In this document: piece by piece, positions 22,291-34,560 of the stretch
Layout of the letters: every line of letters begins with the position of its first letter
Position numbering within the stretch: the first letter of the stretch is position 1
Assembly: GCA_017163975.1 (NCBI GenBank)
Contig: JAFFSR010000282.1
Span: 608,501 to 672,500, forward strand
Direction of reading: 5' to 3'
DNA length: 64,000 bases
DNA from: Anastatus disparis
Taxonomy: Eukaryota > Arthropoda > Insecta > Hymenoptera > Eupelmidae
Translations under genes and position numbers: made by a program
Notes under the pieces: generated by a model
What the model saw: only the letters and a program-made list of their open reading frames with translations
The model's database searches: none
What the model was told of the DNA's origin: nothing

Positions 22291-23600
22291 GTGGAAATGA
22301 TTATTGCCCCAGCACCTGGGGGACAATCTCTGGGGATGGCTTTAGTATCTGGAGACCTGTCTCAAATTAGTGAAATTTTGTCGTTTGATTCTAAAGATTT
22401 TGAATTCAGTTACCTGAATGCCATACAAGGTCAAAAAGTCCTCGAGCGGGAACAGAGTTTGGTCATGATGTGCGTAGAGGGTTCGACCTTCATCGACTAA
22501 ACTCATACCATTGGTAAAAAAATTGGCCTGGATAATGTTCTGTTTTCGACTAGAGCTTTTAAGAATCGTGGCGTCTTGTATTTAGCAAATAAATCTATTG
22601 TTGATGATTTAACGGAAAATTTCGACTTCATTATAATCAAAGAGAAAATCGTGTATATAAAGCCTCTAGTAGCCAAATACAAAAGAATTATTCCCTCAAA
22701 AGTTTTTCCAACGATTGCGGAAAAACTATTAGAAGCTATATTAGATAAATTGAATGTTGACCATGACTCGCAAGTTACATACTTCAAAGCAAACATTGAC
22801 GACGTCAAATACAAACATGTTTTAAGTTCCAGAAGGCAAGTTTACTTCAAGACAGATAGTATACCTGAAATTTCCAACATATTTACGCTTAAGCATGGAG
22901 ACATGAATTACTTCATTTATGCTGGCACTGACTCGCAAAAGTGCTTCAATTATAAACTAGAAGGGTACAAGGCTAAGAAAGGCCCAAAAACAATGGACAA
23001 CAGTACCGGTCCAACTTAAACGAATAGTGATAGCCAAGTTAACATTCAAGAATCAAATAATTCAGACAAATTGAATCAAGTGAATACACAAGAGAAAAAA
23101 GTGTTTTTAAACACCCTCTGTCAACAACAGATAGCGTAACAACATCTTTAACGGCGTCATCAATCATCACAGAAAACTCAGAGACAATAAATATTTCCGA
23201 AAAAAGGGCACCGGACCATAAAAAAAGAAAATTGAAATGAGTTTGAAGAAAGGTTAAATTAAATTGAGGAGGCACTTTCACCTTGTAAGAAAATTTTAAA
23301 GGACCCTCAACACAATGCTCCAGTCAGGTACGAACAATTTCTAGGCTTTTTAAAGAACACGTATCAAAACCCTAACATTTTTTATGAAGCAAAAAAAAAT
23401 GGTAGATAAAAACACGGATATTATTACTTATATAGATATAGTATATCCTCTCATTTTCGTCAGATCAGTCAAATCTAAATTGACTAGAAATAAAAGAAAC
23501 CTCACACTGAACAATTTTGAAGAGGAAACATAGAATTAGTGACAGCAGTGATTTAGAAAGTGATAACGATAAACATCAACATGATAGCACATCTAAATAA
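22291..23600 (+). pseudogene. Retrotransposon 1 ORF1 (gag-like), degraded
   Basis: Open pieces at 22291-22500 and 22576-23019 are in one frame, separated by the TAA at 22498. They carry the ORF1 pattern of insect non-LTR elements: KRIIPSKVFPTIAEKLLEAI, then LSSRRQVYFKTDSIPEISN, then a decayed zinc knuckle (CFNYKLEGYKAKKGP, where the later Cys/His of a CCHC are lost). After 23019 the C-terminal part continues in broken frames: SPCKKILKDPQHNAPVRYEQ is readable near 23278-23340. The protein would bind element RNA. The missing knuckle residues and stops show it is not functional. Confidence 0.7.
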
Positions 23601-23639
23601 AAGTTCATTATAACAATAATCATGGATACACCAAGCAAT

Positions 23640-24440
23640 AAAAATTTTTTGGAATGAACGAAGCATTAATAAACGCAAAACGATTCTACCTATCTACTCA
23701 AAGACATAGATTTATTCTTGTGCGTTGAATCATAGCTACAGGATTCAACAAATTCAGGTTCAGCAGCTAAACACTAATGTACGTTCGCACCAGGCTTTGT
23801 TCAGTTGCAGGATAATCGGATCTACTCAAGAGGAGGCAGTATTTTAATAATGGTAAAGAAGGGCATCGCTTTTCAAGAAGCTCATATAAACTCCCCAGAC
23901 CCTAGTGTTAATCTGTGTAAAATAAGTCTAACACAATCCCGTCAATTGACATTGTTATTTGTTACCGAGCTCCGGGTATCCTCTCGCAACAAATTTATGA
24001 CTCTACTATCTCGACTATAGATATTAACACACCATGTTCACTGATAGGAGACTTTAATGCAAATAATGGCCTTTGGAATTACTCAAGAAATAACATAAAC
24101 GGTGAAAGGTTAGCACTTAGTATTGACAATAACAATTTATTTTTACACAATTATGATTCCTTAACTCACATCAATCAGGCAAATTGAAACCATTCTAATA
24201 TCGACCTTGTTTTTTCTTCCTTTAACCTAACTGATAGAGTCATAATGGAAGTTGGAGAAAAAACCCTAGGCTCTGATCATTATACTGTTTATTGCTACAT
24301 TGATTTGGATAAAAACACTTATAGAAAATATCGTTTAAGATTAAATCCAAACGTACCAACTGGATACAATTTTCAGAGGAACTTGACGCTAAATTGTCAA
24401 CATTTGTGTCCGATAGTTTTGCAACAGTCCGAGTAGATAT
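23640..24440 (+). pseudogene. Retrotransposon 1 endonuclease domain, degraded
   Basis: Fragments follow the apurinic-endonuclease-like order of non-LTR retrotransposons: WNEALINAKRFYLST at the start (expected WNARSI-type), RIYSRGGSILIMVKKGIAF, CYRAPGILSQ, the motif SLIGDFNANNGLWNYSRNN, SNIDLVFSSFNL and LGSDHYTVYC. The GDFNA and SDH catalytic motifs are intact, but at least three frame changes and stops (for example near 24184) separate them. The domain normally nicks target DNA to prime reverse transcription. Confidence 0.75.
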
Positions 24441-24989
24441 CAAATACGAAATGCTTGTTGACTCTGTTACTAGCTCTCTTATCAATAGTACTCCAAAAAA
24501 ACCGATCGAGCCAAAAAAATTCAAAAACCTGGTACCTTGGTGGGACAAAGAGCGTTATAAAATACAAAGACTTGAAAAAGGGGCCTTTAAAAAGTGGAAT
24601 TATAGTAAATAATAACAGACCGAATAGCATACAATAGATTAAATTGTTTAACAACAAAAATCTTTAAAAACAAAAAAAAAAAATTTTTTTTTAAATTTGC
24701 TGAATTTATCAATTTTAGTACAAATAAAAATTACGTTTGGAATACTTGTGAAGTTTTGAAAAATAAATGGACAAAGATCCAACCTACTAATAAGCTGTAA
24801 TTTAGAAAATTCCGGAAATATTAACTCCGCTATTAATAAAATCTGTCCACCATGGTGTGAAACAGACTCTGAACATATCCCAAATTGTTATGATGATCAT
24901 AAGCTATTTTAAAATGCATTTTTTGATTTCGTGGAATTAAATTCGGCTTCAGACTCTAAAAAAAAAACAAATCAGCAGCCCGACTTGAT

Positions 24990-26113
24990 AGTCTCGATTA
25001 TGAAGTGATAAAAAATCTACCTATAAAATACAAATTACTTGTCTTTTTTAATAAAATGTACCTTCATGACTGTTGCCCTAAGTCCTGGCTTCAATCTTTC
25101 GTCCTATTTATCGGCAAACCTAACAACAAAGGTGTAAGACTGATCTCTCTAACAGCAAGTTTAGGCAAGCTCTTTGAATCGCTAATCTAAAACCGTTCAC
25201 AATAGTATTGCAAATTTTATAATATTATACGAAACAGCCAATCGGGTTTCATTTGTTTTGACGACTTCGCAACTCTCACTTTAAAGACAAACCAAGCTCT
25301 TTCTAATGGTAAAGACTTGTTAGTCCTTTTTCTTGACTCCGCTTATGATAATGTCGAGAATAACGTCCTATTAGTAAAACTAGCATCAATCGGATGTTTA
25401 GAATTTAGGAACAGCTGTAAGGGAGTACCCCAAGGCGGTGTACTTAGTCCACTTTTATACCTTATTTACGTTAATTTAAGCAATTAACACATTGAGCGCC
25501 AATTTAGCGATATTAGGACTCTTACTCAAACCCGAAAGAAGCGTTTACATTAACTTTAACAATAGAGGCATAACATTGGGTGATTCAGTAATTGAAGTCA
25601 ATAATATCTAAATAAAATCTAGTGAGTCGACGCACTTTCTGGGTATAACTTTTGACTATAAATTAACGTTCGCTGCTCATATAAATAAGTTAAAACATGA
25701 GTGTAGCAAGAGGGCTAAAATTATAACATTTTTATGCAGCTTGAAATGGGGAGCCCACCCCACTACCTTATTTATTTTATATAAAAGTTTTATTCGCTCT
25801 TTAATTGACTACGGAAGTTACATATTCTTTCCTAAAAATGAAAATCTAGCAGGCTCCCTGGAAATAATTCAATATAGTTGTATTAGAACAATTATGGGCT
25901 TCTGCAAGACATCACCTACAAGCGTTATATTAGCAGAGTCAAAACTTCAGTCAATTGTAGGGCGAACAAAATTTCTCTGCCATTGCTGCTTAGTGAAAGT
26001 TTCATCCAACTCTAATTTACTCATCACAAACATTGTTAATGATATATTTAAGAACACAAGAGACGTCAACTTTGAGAACACAGATTCTCGAGTTTTCATG
26101 AGAAAATCATAAA
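24990..26113 (+). pseudogene. Retrotransposon 1 reverse transcriptase, active-site region deleted
   Basis: Readable RT blocks are KSWLQSFVLFIGKPNNKGVR (25080-25140), RLISLTASLGKLFESLI, SGFICFDDFATLTL, LLVLFLDSAYDNVENN (palm motif A region) and GVPQGGVLSPLLYLIYVNLS (25414-25475). The next recognisable block is already THFLGITFDYKLTFAAHI and the 123-aa open frame 25741-26112 (thumb and connection). The YADD/FADD motif C that should lie between is absent, so about 50 codons were deleted near 25485-25500. The C-terminal frame ends with TAA. Confidence 0.78.
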
Positions 26114-26538
26114 AATCATCTAACAATATAAATCGTTCTTGATTATTTTCGAAGAATGTATGCTCACTTAATGATTGACAAATGAAATAATCAAATGACT
26201 AACCTGTTCTATACTGAAGGAACTGTCTTTATGACTTTAACAAATTGAAAGAATCATTTCATTTATATTATGCTACAATTGTAGGTACTTTAAATGACTA
26301 ACCAATTCTTAATATACAATAGATAAGAATTATTTGCAATCTCACTTTTTCATAAAACCAATTCTACAATTTGTAGAATTAAATAAAAACATGTTGTTAT
26401 AAATATTTTGTTGGTTAATTTTTTCTCATTTCCATTCATTATTTATCATGCAATAAATTATATGCTTTCATCATATTATATAAGTATATACTTTCATTAA
26501 TTATATTTCATTCTGAAAACAATAAATTATACAATTTT
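26114..26538. other. Gene-free AT-rich stretch
   Basis: I see nothing other than AT-rich DNA. It may be the 3-prime tail of retrotransposon 1 or the older insertion site of the next palindrome. Confidence 0.4.
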
Positions 26539-27789
26539 TAGTCCAATCAATAGAGCAAAAAAAAGGCTATTTTGGACATTAATTAAAGGCTTAATAAAAC
26601 CTATATAGAGTTGTTAAGGGCGATGAAAAAACATACTCTATATAAAATGTAACCAAAAAAAAAACGGTGGAAAATGCTCCGGGAGCCTGCAAAGTTGGCT
26701 AAAACAGCTTTTTTGATTCTCTGAAGCAACCTATGCATTTTAGCAGAAAAAGTAATTAATAAAAGTATTGGAGAATAAAAGACCTACAATTTGAGTACTG
26801 CCGCGATTATTTTCGTCAATTAGTTATTGCAAAAAAGCCAAAAAACCATCCAAAATGGCCATTTCTTAGATATCAATTATTTATTGCAAAAATAATTTTT
26901 TAAATATTTTTAAACTTTTAAAAGGAAGCCTTCATGAATATGAATAGAAAGAGAGGTTGTAAAAGCAAATTGGTTAATTTGTTGCTGAGATATTCCCTAT
27001 TATTTATCCCAACACGCATCATGTTTATTGCAATAATTTTTTTTTGGCTGAACATATTGAGTTGCATAAGGGCTTAAACTCTTCACGAAGGTTCAAATTT
27101 TCATATTTTGTTAAGAGCAAATGAGAAAATTGAATTGCAATATTTTTTATAACACTTTAAAAAAGAGGGTGTTTTTTTATAAATAAATGAAGCTGGGCTT
27201 TATTTATAACTTTTACGAATTTGCTATTTGAATATTCTTATAGCTGTGTTCGAAACGAAGATTAAAAAAAAAAAAGAACTCTCTAAGGCCAATAGGAGCC
27301 GAGATAAGATTTAAAAAAAAAAAATCACAGTTACTTTGTTTATAACAATTAAGATACGAATCAAGCGTCATTTTTTAGTTGAAGACTTATATTTTAAAAA
27401 TCTATGATTAGATTTTAAAAAATGCGATTCTTTATTATTAAAACTAAAAAAATAATAACATACAAACAATAACGTCAAGGTCGGAGTCGTGGTGGGGATG
27501 CTTATCTTTGCGCGTGAGGGAAGTTAACGAAGGATCCCGTTCCAATAAAATTCGTAAAAATTAACCGTATCTCCGTAAATAATGGACCGATTTTGATGTT
27601 TCTTTTTTTAATCTGGGGTAGCTTGAAAAATTATTAATATTGGTGCAAACAGTTTTTCAAAATAGGGTGTATTTAATTTAAAACAACTGTACCTTTTACG
27701 GACACCTTAAACGCAAATGATTATTGTGGCTCACTAAATCAATATTTTTAGACGTGTAATGTCTCATTTTAAAGCTAAAAGAAAGAACT

Positions 27790-28085
27790 TTAAAATGAGA
27801 TCGACGCCTCCTAATCATAAGATTCTACTTCAAAAGTGCTCGCAACAAAATGCTATTTCAAATCCAATTCAATAAAAGTCTCTTTCCAATCATAATGCAA
27901 CACAATGCTGATTCCCGTAACGCGTCAACAAAATTCTCCTTCACAGACCAGTGCAACATAATTCTATTTCGGTGACCAATGCAATACAATTCTCATTCGA
28001 GCTCAGTACAATATAATTCTAACTCGTCGGACAGCGCAAGAAAATTCTACTTCGGATGTTAGAACAACAAAATTCTGTTTCGGAG
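27790..28085. repeat. Tandem repeats of CAANAAAATTCTNNTTC in the palindrome arm
   Basis: Roughly nine units of about 28-36 bases, each with a core like CAACAAAATTCT followed by a TTC and a CAG/CAGT word, end the left arm. The inverse array is at 29267-29545. Confidence 0.7.
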
Positions 28086-29266
28086 AAATAAGAATTTACG
28101 ATTGTTCTAAATTATTAGCATGCATAATTGATAATCTATTATTATTAAAATATATTGTATTAAACAGTAATGATATTATATTTTAATGCTATTAATACAA
28201 AAAAATATACAGTGATATAAATATGAATATATTCAATAAGCACGTAAGAAAAAACTCGGACATTCTTAAAATGTTCTACGTGAAATAACAATCTGAAAAA
28301 ATTCACAGCTACTCTTTGGACTAAATAGAATCATTTTAAGGGGACTTGTTTTTATATTTTTTTTTCGCTCCACTCTAATATATAGGCTTGTCTCTGAAAC
28401 TTTTCACTTTTCAGTTATTGAAAAAAAATTATTCAAAAACATCATGAGAAAGTTAAAAGTTTTGAAGATTTGCCGATGTACATTATATTATCAAATACAT
28501 TCTTATATATAAACATACGATAATTATTTAATGAAAATAAATGATGAATAAGTTTAGAAATTTTTTATCTTTTTCAGTTTATTTGGAAAACTGTTGAAAA
28601 TATTAATAGCTTTGACATAGCTATTCTTACTACTAAAAGTTTGAATTTTTCGTCGTATGATAATATTTTTATGTACAGTACCGGCCAATAATTCTGAGCA
28701 GGTTATCAAATTTTTGCTTCGACTTTGAAAAAGCATATCTCCTTCAATTTTGATCCTAGAAAAAATTTTAAAAAAGCATTTTATAGTATTCTTTAAAGCT
28801 TTCTTTTTGGCTTACTTACATTTTTTTAATATGTAAAAAAAAAATAGCCGCTTAGGTAATTTTAAAATTTTTTCACTTTTGCATTTTTGTTCAATCAGCT
28901 GTAGTTTTTTAATAATTGAGCTAGAAAAAATTTGAAAAAGATTTGAAAAGGGCTTCAAAAATTCTGTATGCAGCTACTTTTTAAAAAAATTTATACATTA
29001 TTTTTTGTCAAGTTTTAAGCACTTAAACTTATAGATCTAATACTTTTGCAGTTGTAAAAAACACTTAACTAGTAAGTAGAAGGTGTACATAGGTGTAGTA
29101 GTAATTTAATTTTAATAGGAAATTATAACTATTCATTATTAATAATAAAACATAATAAAGTATGAAACAACAAAAAGATTTATTTTGTAAAAATGTTGTC
29201 GTAGAAATCAAAAGTTTTGAATTATAATAATAATAAATTGATTAATATTATAAATTAATATTTACA
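28086..29266. other. Loop of palindrome D, with a possible Tc1-type terminus and RT tail
   Basis: TA followed by CAGTACCGGCCAATAATT at 28674-28693 resembles Tc1/mariner element ends. On the minus strand 28554-28670 reads KIQTFSSKNSYVKAINIFNS then FPNKLKKIKN, similar in style to the C-terminus of Jockey-type ORF2 proteins. Neither has a partner end or further domain in the loop. The rest is AT-rich. Confidence 0.3.
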
Positions 29267-29545
29267 AAACAGAATTTTGTTGTTCTTACATCCGAAGTAG
29301 AATTTTGTTGCGCTGTTCGACGAGTTAGAATTATATTGTACTGATCTCGAATGAGAATTGTATTGCATTGGTCACCGAAATAGAATTATGTTGCACTGGT
29401 CTGTGAAGGAGAATTTTGTTGACGCGTTACGGGAATCAGCATTGTGTTGCATTATGATTCGAAAGAGACTTTTATTGAGTTGGATTTGAAATAGCATTTT
29501 GTTGCGAGCACTTCTGAAGTAGAATCTTATGATTAGGAGACGTCG

Positions 29546-30653
29546 AGATATCATGAGTTTCATTACGATCAATATTTACGAAATGCGCGCGGATTTACGT
29601 AAATGTTGTAAATGAACTTACCTTATTATTCCTCGTAATAATTACATTTGGAACCTGGAGATAATTTAATTATAATTTTTATTATTTCTATATTGTAACT
29701 AATTATTATAATTAATTTTTAGTTTTAATAAATAAAAAAATAATTATTAATAATTGCAAAAATTTTAATAGTTTATAATAAAAATTGTTATCTCGATTTT
29801 TTTTTCTTTTATTTGTTTTTCATGCAAAAAAATTTTTTCATCATTAAATATATTTTTATTTCTTTTCTAAGACTAAACCACTAAGATTTTGATGTAAGGA
29901 TTATTTCCTGAATATAATAGAAAAATTTATAAGAAAATTGCTTTTTAATTGGAACTATTTTTATTTTTTATTACGAAATAAAATATTAATATATGTCGAG
30001 AAAATTGGGATATAAAAGGATAAAATTTATGGAAGAAGGATAAAAAAATGTTTATAATAAAATAATGTTTCCGCCTAGAAAAGAAAAAATTTTAAAGATT
30101 TAAAAACGATTCTTATTATTACTATAGAAATTAAACGTGTCCACATATTTCAAATCAAATAATTGCTAGAAATAATAACTTTAATCTATATATATATATG
30201 AGAAGCTGTTGTTGATATTCAATGTTTATTTAAATACAAATTTAAATTTTCTGATTACCCTTTGTTTATCGATTTTTTCTGCGTTATTTTAAAAATGTTT
30301 CTTACATCAAAATCTTAGTGGTTTAGTTTTAGAAAAGAAATAAAAATATATTTAATGATGAAAAAATTTTTTTGCATGAAAAACAAATAAAAGAAAAAAA
30401 AATCGAGATAACAACTTTTATTATTACTATTAAAATTTTTGCAATTATTAATAATTATTTTTTTATTTATTAAAACTAAAAATTAATTATAATAATTAGT
30501 TACAATATAGAAATAATAAAAATTATAATTAAATTTATCTCCAGGTTCCAAATGTAATTATTACGAGGAATAATAAGGTAAGTTCATTTACAACATTTAC
30601 GTAAATCCGCGCGCATTTCGTAAATATTGATCGTAATGAAACTCATGATATCT
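29546..30653. mobile_element. Palindrome C (1.1 kb) inserted in the right arm of D
   Basis: Inverted ends GATATCATGAGTTTC and GAAACTCATGATATC bracket arms of about 350 bases that include GCGCGCGGATTTACGTAAAT and the AAATTTTTTTGCATGAAAAA region. The other arm of D lacks this block at the corresponding site (27799), so it is an insertion younger than D. No clear target duplication is visible; a few bases at the site differ. Confidence 0.8.
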
Positions 30654-30817
30654 CATTTTAAAGTTCTTTCTTTTAGCTTTAAAATGAGACATTACACGTC
30701 TAAAAATATTGATTTAGTGAGCCACAATAATCATTTGCGTTTAAGGTGTCCGTATTAGGTACAGTTGTTTTAAATTAAATACACCCTATTTTGAAAAACT
30801 ATCTGCACCAATATTAA

Positions 30818-31717
30818 GAGCAGGTCGTATATCTCTGTCCTTTTCTAATCAAAGAATTAATTTTTTTGCAAAAACTAATAATTGTAGCAAAAAATAAGCA
30901 GATAGCCCCATCTCGTATATTAAGGTAGTACTATCGTTAAGGGATTGACGGTTCAGAAAAATCTGAGATTGGGCACATAAGTAGATTTTAATTAAAATAA
31001 AGCACAGTTAAATTTTGGTTAACTTTCAGAGCATGAGAAAAAAATTATAAGCATTTTAATTTTCATCTTTTAACACGAGCTTTATATCTATATATAGTGT
31101 ATATATAGATATACACGAGCGTGCATTGAGTCTAAGATGTTTATATCGTTTCAAACTCGATACTGAAAAATTTATTCTTTAGTTCTTTAATTAATTACGT
31201 GTTAAATTTGATGAAATTTTGAACCATCAGTAGCTTATAATCAAAAGTTGAAAAAGAATTTCTGTGTGGTTACCATAAGAGCGCGTGTTAAAAATGTGAA
31301 AATTAAAATGTTTGTCATTTTTTTCTCATGCTCCAAAAGTTTACCAAAATTTAACTACATCTTATTTTAACTTAAATCTACTTATATACCTAATTTCAGA
31401 TTTTTCTGAGCCGTCAATCCCTTAACGATAGTACTACCTTAAAAAGCAAGATTTTCTTTGATGAGGAAAAATTATTTTTATCGATTCATTTCGAAGAAAA
31501 CCTTGAAAAACTTAAAAAATAGAGGTTAGGATGGACAATTCAGTTTTTCAAGGTTTTCTTAAAAACGAAGCGATAAAAATAATTTTTTCTCATAAAAGAG
31601 AATCTTGCTTTTTATTATACGAGATGGGGCTTTCTTCTTATTTTTTGCTACAATTATTAATTTTTGTGAAAAAATCAATTCTTTGATTAGAAAAGGACAG
31701 ATATACTCGACCTCCTC
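30818..31717. mobile_element. Palindromic MITE, family A, copy 3, itself interrupted by B
   Basis: It has the family-A ends GAGCAGGTCGTATATC and CGACCTCCTC, flanked by TTAA at 30814-30817 and 31718-31721. The corresponding site in the other arm of D (about 27630) reads the uninserted ATATTAATAATTTTTC-type sequence with a single TTAA when reversed, which proves the boundaries and the 4-bp duplication. Element B (30924-31438) divides it; without B its length (about 381 bp) equals copies 1 and 2. Confidence 0.92.
30924..31438. mobile_element. Palindromic MITE, family B (515 bp, TTAA), third nesting level
   Basis: Ends GGTAGTACTATCGTTAAGGG and CCCTTAACGATAGTACTACC are perfect inverses, flanked by TTAA at 30920-30923 and 31439-31442. 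The arms mirror each other for about 180-200 bases. Its centre contains a TATATAGTGTATATATA tract and a GAGCGTGC word. It splits MITE A copy 3 at a point where intact copies read TATAATAAAAAGCAAG. Confidence 0.92.
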
Positions 31718-32811
31718 TTAATAATTTTTCAAGCTACCCCAGATTAAAAAAAGAAACATCAAAATCGGTCCATTATTTACGGAGATACGGTTAATTTTTA
31801 CGAATTTTATTGGAACGGGATCCTTCGTTAACTTCCCTCACGCGCAAAGATAAGCATCACCACCACGACTCCGACCTTGACGTTATTGTTTGTATGTTAT
31901 TATTTTTTTAGTTTTAATAATAAAGAGTCGCATTTTTTAAAATCTAATCATAGATTTTTAAAATATAAGTCTTCAACTAAAAAATGACGCTTGATTCGTA
32001 TCTTAATTGTTATAAACAAAGTAACTGTGATTTTTTTTTTTTTAAATCTTATCTCGGCTCCTATTGGCCTTAGAGAGTTCTTTTTTTTTTTAAATCTTCG
32101 TTTCGAACACAGCTATAAGAATATTCAAATAGCAAATTCGTAAAAGTTATAAATAAAGCCCAGCTTCATTTATTTATAAAAAAACACCCTCTTTTTTAAA
32201 GTGTTATAAAAAATATTGCAATTCAATTTTCTCATTTGCTCTTAACAAAATATGAAAATTTGAACCTTCGTGAAGAGTTTAAGCCCTTATGCAACTCAAT
32301 ATGTTCAGCCAAAAAAAAATTATTGCAATAAACATGATGCGTGTTGGGATAAATAATAGGGAATATCTCAGCAACAAATTAACCAATTTGCTTTTACAAC
32401 CTCTCTTTCTATTCATATTCATGAAGGCTTCCTTTTAAAAGTTTAAAAATATTTAAAAAATTATTTTTGCAATAAATAATTGATATCTAAGAAATGGCCA
32501 TTTTGGATGGTTTTTTGGCTTTTTTGCAATAACTAATTGACGAAAATAATCGCGGCAGTACTCAAATTGTAGGTTTTTTTATTCTCCAATACTTTTATTA
32601 ATTACTTTTTCTGCTAAAATGCATAGGTTGCTTCAGAGAATTAAAAAAGCTGTTTTAGCCAACTTTGCAGGCTCCCGGAGCATTTTCTACCGTTTTTTTT
32701 TGGTTACATTTTATATAGGGTATGTTTTTTCATCGCCCTTAACAACTCTATATAGGTTTCATTAAGCCTTTAATTAATGTCCTCAAAATGTCTCTATTGA
32801 TTGGACTATTT

Positions 32812-33560
32812 GCTGGTTTTACTTGTATTTAGCAACAACAAAAATTTACTTCAATTAATAATAAATGTGAATGTTGACTAATATTATCAATTACTAATTA
32901 TAAGTATTAATTAATTTGAGCGTAAAAGTTTGAATAATAAAAGTTCAGCTATTAATTATGAACCAACGATAAATGTTTTTTTACATTTTTACATTGCAAT
33001 TTTGATCATATTTACACTATTTGAAATTAAAAATATTGTCAAAAAGGAATATCTATAATGAAATTAAAACCTACCCTCAATAAATAAAATTTCAACAAAA
33101 CATCATCACCTAATTAAAATATGGCTTCATTATTAACTTGATAACTAATTAAATATAATAAAAGCATGCACCATATCAATCAATTATAAAATTTTTTTCT
33201 ATGATTCAGAAAATTGAAACACAAATAACACTTTGTTTGATTAAAATTTGAGTTATGATTGCTAAAATAAATCTATACATATACACGCACGCACGTATAT
33301 ATTTGTACATATATTTGTAAATACATTTTTTTAACTCCTATAATTTATACACATGTTTATACCAAGTTTGGACAAAATTAAAAATTTTGACTACAACAAA
33401 GCTTCCTCTTTGAGAAAGCAATACCATTTTATACAGCTTTCAAAAAGCTACAATATAAAAAAAATATTTTCACTTTAACTACGCGGATAGATGCCTTAGC
33501 AAACTGCCAACAAAGAGGAGAGGTATCCAGTCTGCTCATACTCAGCGGCGAACAGTAATA
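32812..33560. other. Gene-free AT-rich stretch
   Basis: A CACGCACGCACGTATAT tract lies near 33285. No gene or inverted repeat was recognised. Confidence 0.4.
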
Positions 33561-33657
33561 CATATGTTGGCGTTTTGAATGCCAAAAGTTACTTATGAGT
33601 TGCGCGCGCACCAGTGGCTGGTATCGGTTGGCTTTCAAAACGCCAACATTTGTTTTT
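33561..33657. repeat. Hairpin with 20-bp arms around a GC-rich loop
   Basis: ATGTTGGCGTTTTGAATGCC pairs with GGCTTTCAAAACGCCAACAT (one mismatch) around a loop of about 50 bases containing GCGCGCGC. Short open frames on both strands overlap it but have no domain support. Confidence 0.6.
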
Positions 33658-34069
33658 CTGTCTCCCGTAAACTTGTAGTATACTGCGCCCTCACGCTTTG
33701 GCATACAGCATACAAAAAGTTCTCTCAGTGTAGAATCAAAGACATCGTCATGAAATTAAAAAATTTCTTATGAGGTTATAATTACCTAAAAAGTTCTAAA
33801 AATTTTTTGGTGTAATTACTTTTGAATGTAGAATAACAGGATTTTTATTTTATTTACCTTGAGGAAAATTTTGACCCATTGTTCACAAATTTTGGTTGTA
33901 TAAATTGTTTATTTTTAAAATCATAGTTTGATCTTATACCTGGCTTTGACTTAAAACAGCTGATCAGAAATATCGAATTAACACAATAAATTATTATGAT
34001 TACATTGAAAAAAATTTTTTTAATTAGTTATTGTTGAGGTGATGTAATAGGATACATGATTTGTACATA

Positions 34070-34260
34070 TAGTTACTGACATTGCAGTTTCCTGAATTTT
34101 TAATCTTTATTCACAAAATCCCTAAAATATCCATATATTAGACTTTTTACTTGTTGCAATAAAAAAATTTAATGTAAAGATTAAGATACTTATAAAACTA
34201 TTGTATTAAGAATAAAAAATTTGAAGAACTGTACTGTCGGTATTTTACATTTCCTTCAAT
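34070..34260 (+). repeat. Dispersed repeat K, copy 2
   Basis: Diverged copy of 18940-19140 in the same orientation (see there). Confidence 0.6.
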
Positions 34261-34555
34261 TTATTTTTAGGTTTTGCAGAAAGTTATATTTTCAACTAAT
34301 AATGAAATTTCCATGATAAATTTCACACCGGAAAGTTTCAGTTTAACGGATTTAGAAGAAAATACAATTTGTCAACTAACAGGAAAGAAACTACTTACTT
34401 AGTTACACGTTCTCCAGCTTTTCCTTCATAAAAAACGTATAGAAAATTTGAGTTTGGTCAAATCTGCTAAATAAACTCATCAACAAGTCGAAAATTTGTA
34501 GATCAGAGCTACAGTAAAAATAAAAAGAGATGATCATTGTTATGAGCAATTGAAA
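34261..34555 (+). other. Possible relic coding fragments, unassigned
   Basis: Plus-strand stretches such as 34264-34400 (reading FSTNNEISMINFTPESFSLT and LEENTICQLTGKKLL) and 34809-34991 (60 aa, ending NESLANLGLTESQSN) look more protein-like than the surrounding DNA and flank the twin hairpins at 34561-34782. They could be pieces of one broken gene. I do not recognise the family. Confidence 0.25.
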
Positions 34556-34560
34556 ATAGT

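Larger units (their letters stand above)
22280..26113 (+). mobile_element. Dead non-LTR retrotransposon 1 (Jockey/I superfamily)
   Basis: The element has the usual order ORF1, apurinic-type endonuclease, reverse transcriptase and C-terminal domain, all plus strand. Each part carries several stops and frame shifts. It starts immediately after the satellite-like array and ends near the stop at 26110. No target duplication or poly(A) tail was found. The core catalytic part of the RT is deleted, so it is immobile. Confidence 0.8.
26539..32808. mobile_element. 6.3-kb giant palindrome D (TAGTCCA family) with nested insertions
   Basis: The termini TAGTCCAATCAATAGAG and CTCTATTGATTGGACTA are inverted, with TTT on both sides. 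The left arm (26539-28085) pairs with the right arm, which is split into 29267-29545 and 30654-32808. The right arm carries two extra blocks: palindrome C (29546-30653) and MITE A copy 3 (30818-31717). After removing these, arm lengths agree within about 20 bases (about 1.55 kb each). Arm identity is very high with scattered substitutions. The loop is 28086-29266. No open frame of substance lies in the arms. The shared ends link it to the 11660-14779 element. Confidence 0.85.
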
